A DNA stretch of 10,968 bases from Dunaliella salina (lineage: Eukaryota; Chlorophyta; Chlorophyceae; Chlamydomonadales; Dunaliellaceae), in NCBI GenBank assembly GCA_002284615.2, contig MU070350.1, positions 53,382-64,349 on the forward strand. Direction: 5' to 3'. The stretch's first letter is position 1, and every line of letters starts with the position of its first letter. Below are positions 1 through 7,190 of the stretch, in pieces. Below the pieces are notes generated by a model, which searched no databases, was not told the origin of the DNA, and saw only the letters and a list, made by a program, of their open reading frames with translations. Position numbers and translations under genes: made by a program.

Positions 1-324
1 TGCCTCATGCCTGGCATCCATGATGGTTGCTGCCTGCCAGGCAAGCGCATTGACATGTTGCCTCTGCCTGCGCTGCTCAAAGATGAGCTGCAGCTGCTGC
101 TCGTCCCTATGCTGCTGCTGCTGCTCCAGCTTCGTAACCTGCTGCTGCTGCAGGGCCACATGGGCAGCCATCTCGGTGAGGCGCCCGTTCAGGAGCGGCA
201 GGACGTCGAGCTTGGAGAGGATTATCGCTTCAAAAGGCGACTGAGGAACATAGGAGTGCTCCAGAGGGTCGTGTGGAGTGCTTGGTACAACGGCGCTCAG
301 GTGCTCGTGTCCAGGATCCGCCAT
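1..324 (-). CDS. Gln-rich coiled-coil-like protein, N-terminal part, runs off the window edge
   Basis: An open frame of 108 codons starts at the ATG at 324-322 and stays open to base 1, so its C-terminus lies outside the window. The frame is also open upstream of the ATG to a TGA at 399-397. The first 30 residues are Pro/His-rich. Residues 31-55 are hydrophobic-amphipathic (FEAIILSKLDVLPLLNGRL), and residues 56-90 form a Gln/Glu/Arg-rich stretch with two QQQQ runs that is likely a coiled coil. The Gln runs come from CAG repeats, which give CTG runs on the plus strand. No catalytic domain is seen. Given its setting it could be the start of a retroelement Gag-like protein, but this is inference and a host gene exon is equally possible. 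An acceptor-like TTTTTAG lies just upstream on the coding strand near 354, so a short 5' intron is conceivable. Confidence 0.45.
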   Translation of the reverse strand, partial: MADPGHEHLSAVVPSTPHDPLEHSYVPQSPFEAIILSKLDVLPLLNGRLTEMAAHVALQQQQVTKLEQQQQHRDEQQLQLIFEQRRQRQHVNALAWQAATIMDARHEA

Positions 325-399
325 GTTCCATGCGATTTCCTCTTGCAACAACCTAAAAACAATCTTTCCTTTTTTCAAAACCAAAAGTAAGAGGCCTCA

Positions 400-802
400 C
401 CAGGATGCCCTCTACCTAAACTAAACAAAACTAGCCTGGGAGAGGGCAAGAGACAAAACTAATGGGGATCCGGAGGATTGCTTGCCATGCCCCTGAGCGC
501 TCGGACTCTCCTTCTTCCTTCCTCAGCCGCCTCCGCACGCCCAGCAAACCCCCTCCCAGATGCCCCCTGAAAGCAAAGTGCATGTCGAGTGTTAATAATG
601 GTGGATAACCTTTGGGTGGCATAGCCCATAAGCTGGGATGCTAGCGATTTAGCTTTTTGTTTGGTCAGTTTTAATTTTAATTTTCAGGCCCAAATCTAGA
701 TTTATAAGAGGTGTAATTGCATAATCATTGTAAATTGTGCCACCCACATCAATTAAGATGATGTGCAAGGTCACTTTGTTCTTCCTGTTTGGGTTTCTTA
801 AG
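400..802. other. Stretch without a recognisable gene
   Basis: I see no supported coding region here. Bases 400-640 are moderately GC-rich. Bases 640-800 are AT-rich and include TTTTAATTTTAATTTT near 668-683. If the leftmost minus-strand frame is a real gene, this would be its upstream region, but I can point to no clear promoter element. Confidence 0.4.
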
Positions 803-896
803 CTGCGTGTTTTAAGGTAAGGTAAGGTAAGGTTACATCGCTTTATCCGCCTACAAGGGCAGCTGAGCGGAAACTTAGAGGACTGCGTGTTTTAAG
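803..896 (-). mobile_element. 66-bp LINE/SINE tail remnant with 14-bp target-site duplications
   Basis: The 14-mer ctgcgtgttttaag occurs perfectly at 803-816 and 883-896 and brackets a 66-bp insert at 817-882. Read on the minus strand, the insert ends in about three pentanucleotide repeats of the CTTAC type that run straight into one copy of the 14-mer. This is the layout of a severely 5'-truncated non-LTR retrotransposon or SINE: flanking target-site duplications and a short-repeat 3' tail. No protein can be read from so short an insert, so its parent family is unknown. It might be related to one of the LINE types further right, but nothing in the window shows that. Confidence 0.7.
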
Positions 897-1477
897 TCAC
901 GACCTGAATGAGGGGTTGAAATAATACAGGCAGTCCACGTGCTTGTAATATAATGGTCGTGCTATGGAGTGCTTGAGGCAAACATTTAGAACACCATAAG
1001 GGCAGCAGCCTGGAAGTGACCCGGGGTACGAGGAGAATTATGGAACATGGCATGGATTTCCAATGCAGGTTGATTGCATGATACGCACCTGATAACAAGC
1101 ATCCATAGGTATCAAGCATGACATTGACAACTCAAATTAACTGGGCTAGTTCTCCTAATCACATTTTCGATCGGCGAGGAAACGAGCAGCAATGTACAAA
1201 AGCTCTTAGTAGCTCTACCCCACCACATCTTTTAATAGTTAGACCAAAGTTAGGCTCCCGAATACTTCGTGAATGACTAATTATTAAGCCCATCAGGAGG
1301 AAACAAAGGAGTGGACGTTGTCAAAATCCTCAGTGGGATGTCCAGTCTGCTCCTCTTTAAAATAGCCATCAATTTGCATACTCATTGCAATCAAATATTG
1401 AGTTGGAGCAGATTTATTGGGCAAAAGTGATGAACGGACGCCCGTGCAAACCTGCCCTTCCACACCCACAACTAGCA
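897..1477. other. Stretch without a recognisable gene
   Basis: Short open frames exist on the minus strand at 892-1119 and 1293-1478, but they have no recognisable motif and no support beyond their length. The stretch leads into copy A, whose left limit is not sharply defined. Part of 1290-1477 may therefore be unrecognised element sequence. Confidence 0.35.
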
Positions 1478-1479
1478 TG

Positions 1480-1897
1480 ATTTACAAGGATAGCAAGGGA
1501 ACAGGCGGTGGAGGAGGTCTCCACAAACACATGGAAGCAGAAACTAGACATGGACCTCTGCAACAAGGCCAACTTTGACACCAGTCCCACAAACCCACAA
1601 GCAGACATCAACGGAACTGGACGCTGTGAACTCTGGATCACAACAGTTGATCTCGTTAGACTCAAGCCCAATAATACAACAGAGGGTTATCCCAAAGCAG
1701 ACACTGTCCGCTCCACTTCCACGCCTTCTATACCACCCCTAGTGCTGCCAGAGGTCTACTCCCTACAAGTGGCATGCATCCACGGCACAGACGGAACATG
1801 CAAAGGGATGCTCAACCCAGAGCGCATCAACATCCTCCACACTGCATTTGACAGGGCCAAACAAAATGGGATGCACAACACAATTCAGCCTCTTCCT
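1480..1897 (+). pseudogene. Copy A, upstream segment of the retrotransposon polyprotein, unrecognised domain
   Basis: An open frame runs from after a TGA near 1477 to a TAA at about 1898. It has no convincing start codon: the first candidates are an in-frame GTG at 1508 and internal ATGs. The product is about 130-140 residues, hydrophilic, Thr/Asn-rich in the first half, and ends in a basic amphipathic stretch (ERINILHTAFDRAKQNG). The same frame continues past the TAA (SFACKPMGIFSRSTL) before the next stop, so the TAA looks like a point lesion inside a longer ancestral frame. I do not recognise the domain. I assign it to copy A because the spacing and decay are continuous with the recognisable domains downstream, which is inference. 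Confidence 0.4.
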
Positions 1898-1943
1898 TAA
1901 AGCTTTGCCTGTAAGCCCATGGGCATCTTCTCACGTTCAACTC

Positions 1944-2740
1944 TCAACAACGACAAACAACAAAGTTAGGAAATAAAGGATTCATACATGCGCATCCTAC
2001 CAAATCACATCCACACAGCCATGCAAAAATTGGCTCTAGTGAACCAAGAAAAAAACGGCTTCGCCCCTGGATTACAACCCCAACCACCTCCACTACTGGA
2101 GCGAGCACCCTCGAGACAAGGGATTTGGAGCAATCCATAATGCCCTTTCGTCCAAATTCTCAGGATTTTCTACATGCCATCCAATTTACGATGACCAAGT
2201 AGTAAACTTACCCTCAAACATGCCATTTACTCCGCAATACAACAAAGTCATGCCACAGCAACATTTATGTCCTTACCAAGCTCGGGAGGCCCAATGAGCA
2301 CAAATCCGTACACCCTTGGTACTCCTCAATGCCTACCCTCACCTCTGTTGCACATTTGGAACCATGCCCCCAAGGGCCCAACTGAGCTCAACAACCCTCA
2401 ACTATGCCACTCCCCCCTTCTGGATCAGCCAGGAAATCATCCCCTCCTCCCACTCCTGGAGCCTACAAATAATTGCTGTCTGGAACGGCGCTGCAAGGAT
2501 CCACCTAAATGAAAACAACTCAAACTTACTCACAGGCCTAGCACGAGACATCCTTGAGGCAATGTGGCTCACAAGTAACATTAGCAATGACCCAGTCCTC
2601 AATCCCAGACAACCAAAAATCGAGAGAAGTTTGGAAAATTACCCTTTGACCACCAACAAATCCTTAAGAGTTCCATCCATAGCCAACAACCCCTTCCACC
2701 ACTCACCTCATCCAACCCTAACCTGATACGTAAAGTCCAA
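1944..2740 (+). pseudogene. Copy A, degenerate region resembling PCIF1-type methyltransferase
   Basis: The coding trace hops between all three plus frames. Legible pieces in order are HYWSEHPRDKGFGAIHNALS (about 2086-2145), FSGFSTCHPIYDD (about 2157-2195), ATATFMSLPS (about 2253-2285) and FWISQEIIPSSHSWSLQIIAVWN (2415-2484, cited in parts: WSLQIIAVWN ends it). The order resembles the PCIF1/WW-associated N6-adenine methyltransferase family: a conserved region, an NPP[F/Y]-type catalytic motif, a strand with a Leu-Pro turn, and a W-x-hydrophobic-V-x-N strand. CHPIYDD sits where NPP[F/Y]D would be expected, so the catalytic Asn and second Pro would be lost. RNase H begins within about 270 bases of the last motif and no reverse transcriptase lies between. 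The family call rests on motif order alone and is tentative. An unrelated retroelement-specific domain is the alternative. Confidence 0.35.
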
Positions 2741-2753
2741 CATTTGACAGTGG

Positions 2754-3165
2754 GCTTATATGGATGGCAGCTACCATACACATCACGAAGAACAAGTTAT
2801 AGGAGCAGGGGTCTACCACCCCGCCAGTGACAGCCCCAACTATGTCCAACCGAATGGAGCAGGAATTACTCATTTCAAGGGCCAAATCGGCTGGAATAGC
2901 AACTGCCAATCATTGGCAGGATGATGATCTCCTAGGCTACACTTGCATCGCCATTGGTAGCCTTTCCTCACTACTCCAAATCAGATTACCAAAATTGTTC
3001 CCAGAACCCCATCGCCAGCATGTCCAAGGCCACATCCTAAAGATAATCATACAGCTCGTGCGCAACTCACCTACCCCTTTTTATCTCTACAAGGTGAAAT
3101 CTCATGCTGGGATTGCCGGCAACAAATGCGCAGATGCTGTTGCCAAGCATCAGGCCATTCAGGAT
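2754..3165 (+). pseudogene. Copy A, RNase H domain of the retrotransposon, catalytically dead
   Basis: RNase H1-fold domains of LINE elements degrade the RNA strand of the RNA:DNA hybrid. The domain opens with YMDGSYHTHHEEQ and IGAGVYHP, with the first catalytic Asp at 2763-2765. It then changes frame near 2860-2880 and continues in the frame open from 2827 to 3432. The second acidic position reads Lys (RAKSAGIA where copy D has RAELAAIA). The third reads Gly (IAIGSLSS at 2956-2958 where copy D has IASDSLTS). The closing motif KSHAGIAGNKCAD near 3097-3136 is kept, although copy D has Glu in place of its Lys. With a frameshift and two of four acidic residues lost, it is inactive. Confidence 0.85.
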
Positions 3166-3591
3166 GAAGACACATCTGCAGACACGACTTTCCCTTATAC
3201 AAACCTGGAAGGCAATCCTTTTCAAAACACCACCTGGCTTGCTTTTGAAGAACCCTCCCACACCCGTGCAAGGACTTCTGGACACCCAAACTCACCTGCC
3301 CTAAAGCTTAGACACTTCTACAACCTCGATGACGCTCTGAGGACCCACATGCACTCAAAACACAGACTTGGAAAGGCCTGCGCAAACACAGGACTACTCT
3401 TTCTACCAAAGTCCACTTCCACTGGTCCATAAGCAGATTAGCAATGCCTTCTGGTCCATGCCAACACTTTCTTTCAAAATGAGACAAAACATTTTTAATT
3501 ACCGCACAGGTACTCTCTTTAATCAAAAACACGCAGTGTGATTCAAAATACCTACCAGTCTACAATGTCCCTCCGTGGGGAGCTTCACATC
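3166..3591 (+). pseudogene. Copy A, post-RNase H linker and first half of the zinc finger, truncated
   Basis: This segment has the family's conserved linker, recognisable by THMHSKHRLGKA (about 3344-3380). It then frameshifts, so the open frame stops at 3430-3432. The homologous trace continues in other frames through the ISNAFW, SFKMRQNI and TLFNQKHAV blocks seen intact in copy E. The zinc finger starts as LQCP, loses about 14 bases compared with copy E, and ends at cttcacatcct (about 3581-3591), the point that encodes LHIL in copy E. Immediately after this the sequence is copy B's 3' tail in the opposite orientation. Confidence 0.75.
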
Positions 3592-3683
3592 CTAAAAGAA
3601 AAAGAAAGAAGAAAGAACTACGACACAATGGCTCAAATAAGAGCCGTGAGCCCCCTTCACCACAATGTGCGAAAAAGAGAAAG
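3592..3683 (-). other. Copy B 3' UTR with pyrimidine-rich end and hairpin
   Basis: Read on the minus strand after copy B's stop, this segment has a GGTGAAGG block, a CACGG block, the hairpin GGCTC-loop-GAGCC (3630-3645), TCGTAGTT, and a run of C/T ending in TTTTAG. Copy E's 3' UTR has the same order of GGTGAAG, CACGG, GCGTAGTT and a C/T run ending in TTAG, so this is an element feature rather than local sequence. It abuts truncated copy A tail to tail. Confidence 0.65.
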
Positions 3684-4462
3684 CTAATGTGGATCTGGAG
3701 GGTTACTAGAAGCACCTGGCTCTAGAGCCTGGCTGTGGGAAGTATTCTTGTTTTCAATAGCACGGCGGATGGTGACTAGTTTGTGGGCATATTGAACAGA
3801 ATGGGCATGAAGTCGTCGAGCATGCTTTATGGCACGCTAGTGATCCAATCCTAGTTCAACTAGTTCAACTAGTTGTTTGAAATGCTTCAGGGTATGCTCA
3901 ACGTAAGTAGGTCCACCTACACCCAGGAGAATAGGGTGAATTGTAATGGCTTTAGTGTCCATAAGTTTACAAAGGTCTGCATGCTGCTGCTTTGCCACTT
4001 TGAATTGATGCTCTGGCCTTGTGTCTTCACAGAACTTGATTTCTATTAGGTGCACATGGCGTTCATTCGCATAAAGTTCATGGGGTTGCCTCATGCGGCT
4101 AGTTCTGGTGGTCCTCTGCGAGGAGCTGCACAAAGCGTGATGGGAATGGGTAGAAGAAACACCGTTTGAAATATGTTTGGCATTTAAAAGGGTGATCAAA
4201 ACAGCATTTGGTCGACCGGAGTTGAGTCTTTTCCTCTCTGGAAGGTTTCGAGGGAGAAGTAAGCAGGTGAAGTTCTGTTTGAGGCATGTGTAGGGAGTTT
4301 GAGGTTGTGTCGAGCAAGCTTAAAATCGCTCCCTATGTCTGTGTATACTAGGCCTGCCCCTACAGGGCATTTGCTGAGGGCTTCTGTAATCATTCTGCCT
4401 GCAATGTTAGGGCGTTCAGTTTTCATGTTGGAGATGATATGATTTTGGCATCCTGAGAGCAT
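3684..4462 (-). pseudogene. Copy B, zinc-finger half and PD-(D/E)XK-type endonuclease of the retrotransposon
   Basis: On the minus strand this begins at LSGCQN of the zinc finger (about 4462) and passes through ERPNIAGRM and CPVGAGLVYTDIG. It shows a one-base frame change near 4245, then GRPNAVLI (about 4206-4220), HLIEIKFCEDTRP (about 4010-4050) and ILLGVGG. After an in-frame TAG near 3837 it continues in the same frame to the family C-terminus SNPPDPH and TAG at 3686-3684. In restriction-like endonucleases of non-LTR elements, PD and (D/E)xK bind the metal that cuts the target. Here PD reads PN, 54 residues before EIK, so cleavage is probably lost. A 9-base unit is duplicated near 3851-3868 (VELVEL). 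It belongs to the same subfamily as copy D. Confidence 0.85.
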
Positions 4463-4534
4463 GAAGTGTGTGGAGACTTCATGAGAGCATGAAGTGTGTG
4501 GAGAGCATGAAGTGTGTGGAGAGCATGAAGTTTG
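4455..4534. repeat. 18-bp tandem repeat at the copy C / copy B junction
   Basis: The octamer gcatgaag starts at 4459, 4487, 4505 and 4523, which gives a unit of 18 bp (gagcatgaagtgtgtgga) with one longer 28-bp spacing. On the minus strand it encodes HALHTL repeats in frame with copy C. One edge is copy C's KLHA segment and the other is copy B's zinc-finger segment (cttcatgctctcaggatgcc). Both carry nearly the same bases, so the repeat sits on a microhomology junction. Confidence 0.8.
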
Positions 4535-4535
4535 T

Positions 4536-5203
4536 GGGCATATTGAACAGAATGAGCATGAAGCTTCCGAGCAAGCTTGGTGGCTTTATGAGTGTCAAGA
4601 CCAAGCTGTTTAAGAGGCTCCAAAGTATGCGGGGTGTAGATGACCCCACCCACACCGAGAAGAATAGTATGGAGGTTGACTTGAGTTGAGGTCCTTGAAA
4701 TATGGCGACACAGATCGCGGTGCTGCTGGATGGAGGCCTCAAGCTGATTCTTGGGCCGGGTGTCTTCACAGCATTTGACTTCCACAAGATGGACGTGCCT
4801 CTGATCTGGGTTGAGCTGACCAGGATGTCGAGACTTGTGAGTTGGTGGAGTGGCTGTGGCTGGCACTGAGCCCTTCCTTTCCCCTCCTATGCCCCCCTGT
4901 ACTTCTCAACAGATACCGGGAATCAGACCTAGGTACACTTTTCATTGGAACAACTAATATAGCATCAGGGCGAATAGAAGTGAGCCTATCCTTATCAGGG
5001 AAGCAGCGAGGGAAAGTACACTTAGGAATTGTTCTGGGATCTTTAAGTCTTGTAGAGCAAGACGGTCTGCATAGCCAACATCCATGGAGACAATGCCTGC
5101 CCCAAGGGGGCCTTTGCTGATAGCTTTGAGGAGGATTCTGCTGGCAACATTGTGTCGCTCATTTACCATATTTGAAAGGGTGAAATGTTTACATCCTGAT
5201 AGG
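4536..5203 (-). pseudogene. Copy C, zinc-finger half and PD-(D/E)XK-type endonuclease of the retrotransposon
   Basis: On the minus strand it starts with LSGCKHFTLSNM (about 5203-5170), followed by ERHNVASRILLKAISKGPLG and ADRLALQDLKIP. Compared with copy E about 16 bases are then missing near 5025. Next come DRLTSIRPDAILVV (Asp codon at 4966-4964) and, after a one-base frame change, HLVEVKCCEDTRP (Glu codon at 4782-4780), ILLGVGGVIYTPHTLEP and KLARKLHAHSVQYAHKLHA, where it runs into the 18-bp repeat. Both PD and ExK survive but in different frames. It is closer to copy E than to B and D. The RNase H and the front of the zinc finger are missing; the repeat tract at 5186-5337 stands in their place. 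Confidence 0.85.
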
Positions 5204-5337
5204 AATGTTCACATCCTGATGTGGTTTACATCCTGATAGGATGATATGATATGTTTTACACCCTGATAGGAATGATATGTTTTACATCCTGATATATGAT
5301 ATGTTTTACATCCTGATAGGGATGTTTACATCCTGAC
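5186..5337. repeat. Irregular repeat of acatcctga between copies C and D
   Basis: The motif acatcctga (once acaccctga) starts at 5191, 5211, 5228, 5258, 5284, 5308 and 5328, spaced 17-30 bases apart, with atgttt or gatatgtttt spacers. The first copy is copy C's own zinc-finger codons (LSGC on the minus strand). The last one joins directly to copy D's RNase H. The units are partly self-complementary, for example acatcctgataggaatgt at 5191-5208. Confidence 0.8.
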
Positions 5338-5983
5338 TTGCCTTGTCCATAACGGCAAGCAAGAAATTGGAGCAGGAGTCTGCTGCCCGTCCACTGACAG
5401 CAAGAACTTTGTAGAACCAAACGGTGCCGAGATTACTAGAACCATCAACAGAGCTGAATTGGCAGCAATTGCTGCTGCTATCATCACCAAATATGCAAAT
5501 ATTGCATCAGACAGCCTCACCTCTTTCAATCAAATACGTAAACAGCTTCTCCATCCTGAAAGACATCTGAGGCATATCCAAAAAGACGTCCTTGAAATGA
5601 TTTCAACACTCATTAGAGACTTCCACACCAAAATTCGAGTTTACCAAGTGAAGTCCCATGCTGGCATCGCTGGAAATGAATGTGCAGATGCCATTGCAAA
5701 GCATCAGGCAAAGCAATCACAGAACTGTGTGGCAGACACCGAGATCCCTGGTGCAGGTCCTGGTGGAAATCCATTTACAAATATTTTCTGGTTAGCCAAG
5801 GAAGAAAGAGTACATGCTGCAGGCACATCTACGGGTCCACCACCACCCCACAAGCTCACCTATTTATTCAATTTCCAAGATGCCTTCAAATCCCACATGC
5901 ATTCTAAACACAAGCTTGGATATGCCAATGCCAAAACAGGTTACTACTCTTACTATCGTTACTTATTACCGCAAGTAGATTAA
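5330..5983 (+). pseudogene. Copy D, RNase H domain and linker of the retrotransposon
   Basis: A single frame is open through the whole RNase H domain and ends at TAA 5981-5983. Its front reads ILTCLVHNGKQEIGAGV, so the usual YTDGS start with the first catalytic Asp has been replaced by repeat sequence. The second (INRAELAAIAAAI, about 5443-5481), third (IASDSLTSFNQI, about 5500-5535) and fourth (KSHAGIAGNECAD, about 5650-5690) acidic motifs are kept. The linker follows with NPF, FWLAKEE, SHMHSKHKLGYANAKTGYYS (about 5890-5950), and the frame then breaks in a run of A near 5983. This is the best RNase H copy here, but with Asp-1 missing it should be inactive. Confidence 0.85.
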
Positions 5984-6480
5984 AAAAATCAGCAATGTCT
6001 TCAGAAGTGTGCCCAACATTTTTGTACCCATGAAGCGTACAATCCTGCAAAACCGCACAAGCACCCTCTACAACCAAAAACATGCAGTACGTTTTAAAGG
6101 TGAACTTATCCATCTTGTCCCCTCCCAGGCTGCCATCGTTTGGACAGCGCGCTTCACATGCTCTCAAGCTGCCAAAACCATATCATCTCCAACATGAGAA
6201 CTGAACGCCATAACGTTGCAGGCAGAATGATTTCAAAAGCCCTTAGCAAATGCCCTGTAGGGGCAGGCCTAGTATACACAGACATAGGAAATGATTTTAA
6301 GCTTACTCAACACAACCTCCAACTCCCCACACATGCCTCAAACAGAACTTTACCTGCTTACTTCTTCCCTTGAAGCCTTTCAGAGAGGAAAAGACTCAAC
6401 TCCAGTCGACCAGATGCTGTTTTGATCAGCCCTTTTAACGCCAAACATATTTCTAACGATGTTTCTTCTACCCTGGGTAG
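5984..6480 (+). pseudogene. Copy D, linker end, zinc finger and start of endonuclease, 3' truncated
   Basis: The trace resumes after frame changes near 5983 and 6130. It gives LYNQKHAVRFK (about 6069-6100), a damaged zinc finger ending HMLSSCQN (about 6154-6178), ERHNVAGRM, and CPVGAGLVYTDIG (about 6253-6290). An in-frame TGA follows near 6371 where copy B has CGA, as expected from a C-to-T change at CpG. Then comes SSRPDAVLIS with the PD motif intact (about 6400-6430). Similarity to copy B stops near 6475, before the ExK motif, so the endonuclease is incomplete. Bases 6160-6475 form an inverted repeat with 4140-4462. Confidence 0.8.
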
Positions 6481-6675
6481 CCATGATGGCTGTCAAGGAT
6501 TATGGCGCAGCGACTCACTTGTGACGGCAACAAAGCAGGGCAGTTTATATACAAGATTTTACTGATGACTTGAAGTACAGGAGGTGCAGTGCATGGAGAG
6601 TTGTTGAGGGAGTGTACCTGCAAACAACAAACAACAAGTTGTCCACTTATCAAACTTTTTTGCTTTGCCTTTTGA
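6481..6675 (+). other. Unassigned stretch between copy D and the next LINE fragment
   Basis: I see no clear coding motif. It includes a simple caaacaacaaacaacaa run near 6621-6640. It may be the upstream part of the LINE fragment that follows, which becomes readable only after 6676. Confidence 0.35.
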
Positions 6676-7119
6676 TCAGAATGTGCGCAGGCCTATCAGG
6701 ACGCCCAAATACCCGCATCTGGATTTGTCATGCAGAATGCCATTAGATTTCGACTGAGAGCTCACACTCTGAACGTGGCAACTGCCTGTTGGGGAGATGG
6801 AATTCCTCCTGCGTGCAATCGTTGCTCCTGCGGACAGACCCAAAATAATGAACATGTCCTTTTCATGTGTCGAGATGAGGGGATCTATGCTTAGAGACAA
6901 GAATACTGTGAGCTTTTCTGGACTCTTTCCGGTAATTTTCCACTTGCACAACCTTTCTGGCGCCAACACCTGAGTGACCAAGTTGTTTCTAGTCTCCCCT
7001 TGCAACACAACAAAAAGCCTCTCTTTCCCATGTCTGAGCTTTTGGATTTGCTGTTGGCTGGCGTGGACCAGTCAAAGGCTGAACAGCCAAAAAGTCTGAC
7101 TGAAGGTCTCCATATGTAA
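6676..7119 (+). pseudogene. C-terminal part of a second LINE type (zf-RVT-like zinc-binding end)
   Basis: One frame runs from after a TGA near 6673 to TAA at 7117-7119, interrupted by a single in-frame TAG at 6892-6894. It contains AIRFRLRAHTLNVATACWGD followed by the zinc motif C-x2-C-x9-H-x4-C (CNRC...EHVLFMC, about 6811-6870). This arrangement, FRL..HxLxV, then a CCHC knuckle with EHVLFxC, is typical of the end of LINE ORF2 proteins downstream of reverse transcriptase, where it may help bind nucleic acid. The spacing differs from the zinc finger of copies A to E and no PD-(D/E)XK domain follows, so this is another element family. The remaining 75 or so residues up to LTEGLHM are unremarkable. 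It is 5' truncated, with no reverse transcriptase in view. Confidence 0.7.
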
Positions 7120-7144
7120 CCTAACACCTAATCCCTACCATGCT

Positions 7145-7190
7145 ACCATCATGGCGCATTGTCATTCTGACCTCAATCTTGGTATTGAAT
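7145..7190 (+). repeat. Left flanking repeat of copy E, possible target-site duplication
   Basis: This segment matches 8511-8553 imperfectly, sharing ACCAT, GCAT-GTCATTCTGAC-TCA and CTTGGTA-TGAAT blocks with a few mismatches and small gaps. It ends where similarity of copy E to copy A begins (about 7191-7194), which suggests an old target-site duplication. Confidence 0.5.

Noticed and set aside
7..390. Plus-strand Leu-rich protein
   Set aside because: Its poly-Leu run is the CTG complement of CAG codons in the opposite frame, which has a more protein-like composition and a better start.
354..405. Mini-intron in the leftmost gene
   Set aside because: GTGAGG and TTTTTAG on the minus strand could be splice sites, but no branch point or transcript evidence supports this, and the upstream exon has no recognisable coding sequence.
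814..835. Interstitial telomere repeat
   Set aside because: The unit is GGTAA and not a common telomere unit, there are only about three to four copies, and it forms the tail of an insert with 14-bp flanking duplications.
892..1119. Minus-strand 75-codon frame as a gene
   Set aside because: There is no motif and no neighbouring support, and it starts inside the area of the flanked insert.
5186..5337. CRISPR array or regulatory iterons
   Set aside because: Units are only about 9-12 bases, spacing varies from 17 to 30 bases, and the spacers are copies of each other. The tract derives from zinc-finger codons.
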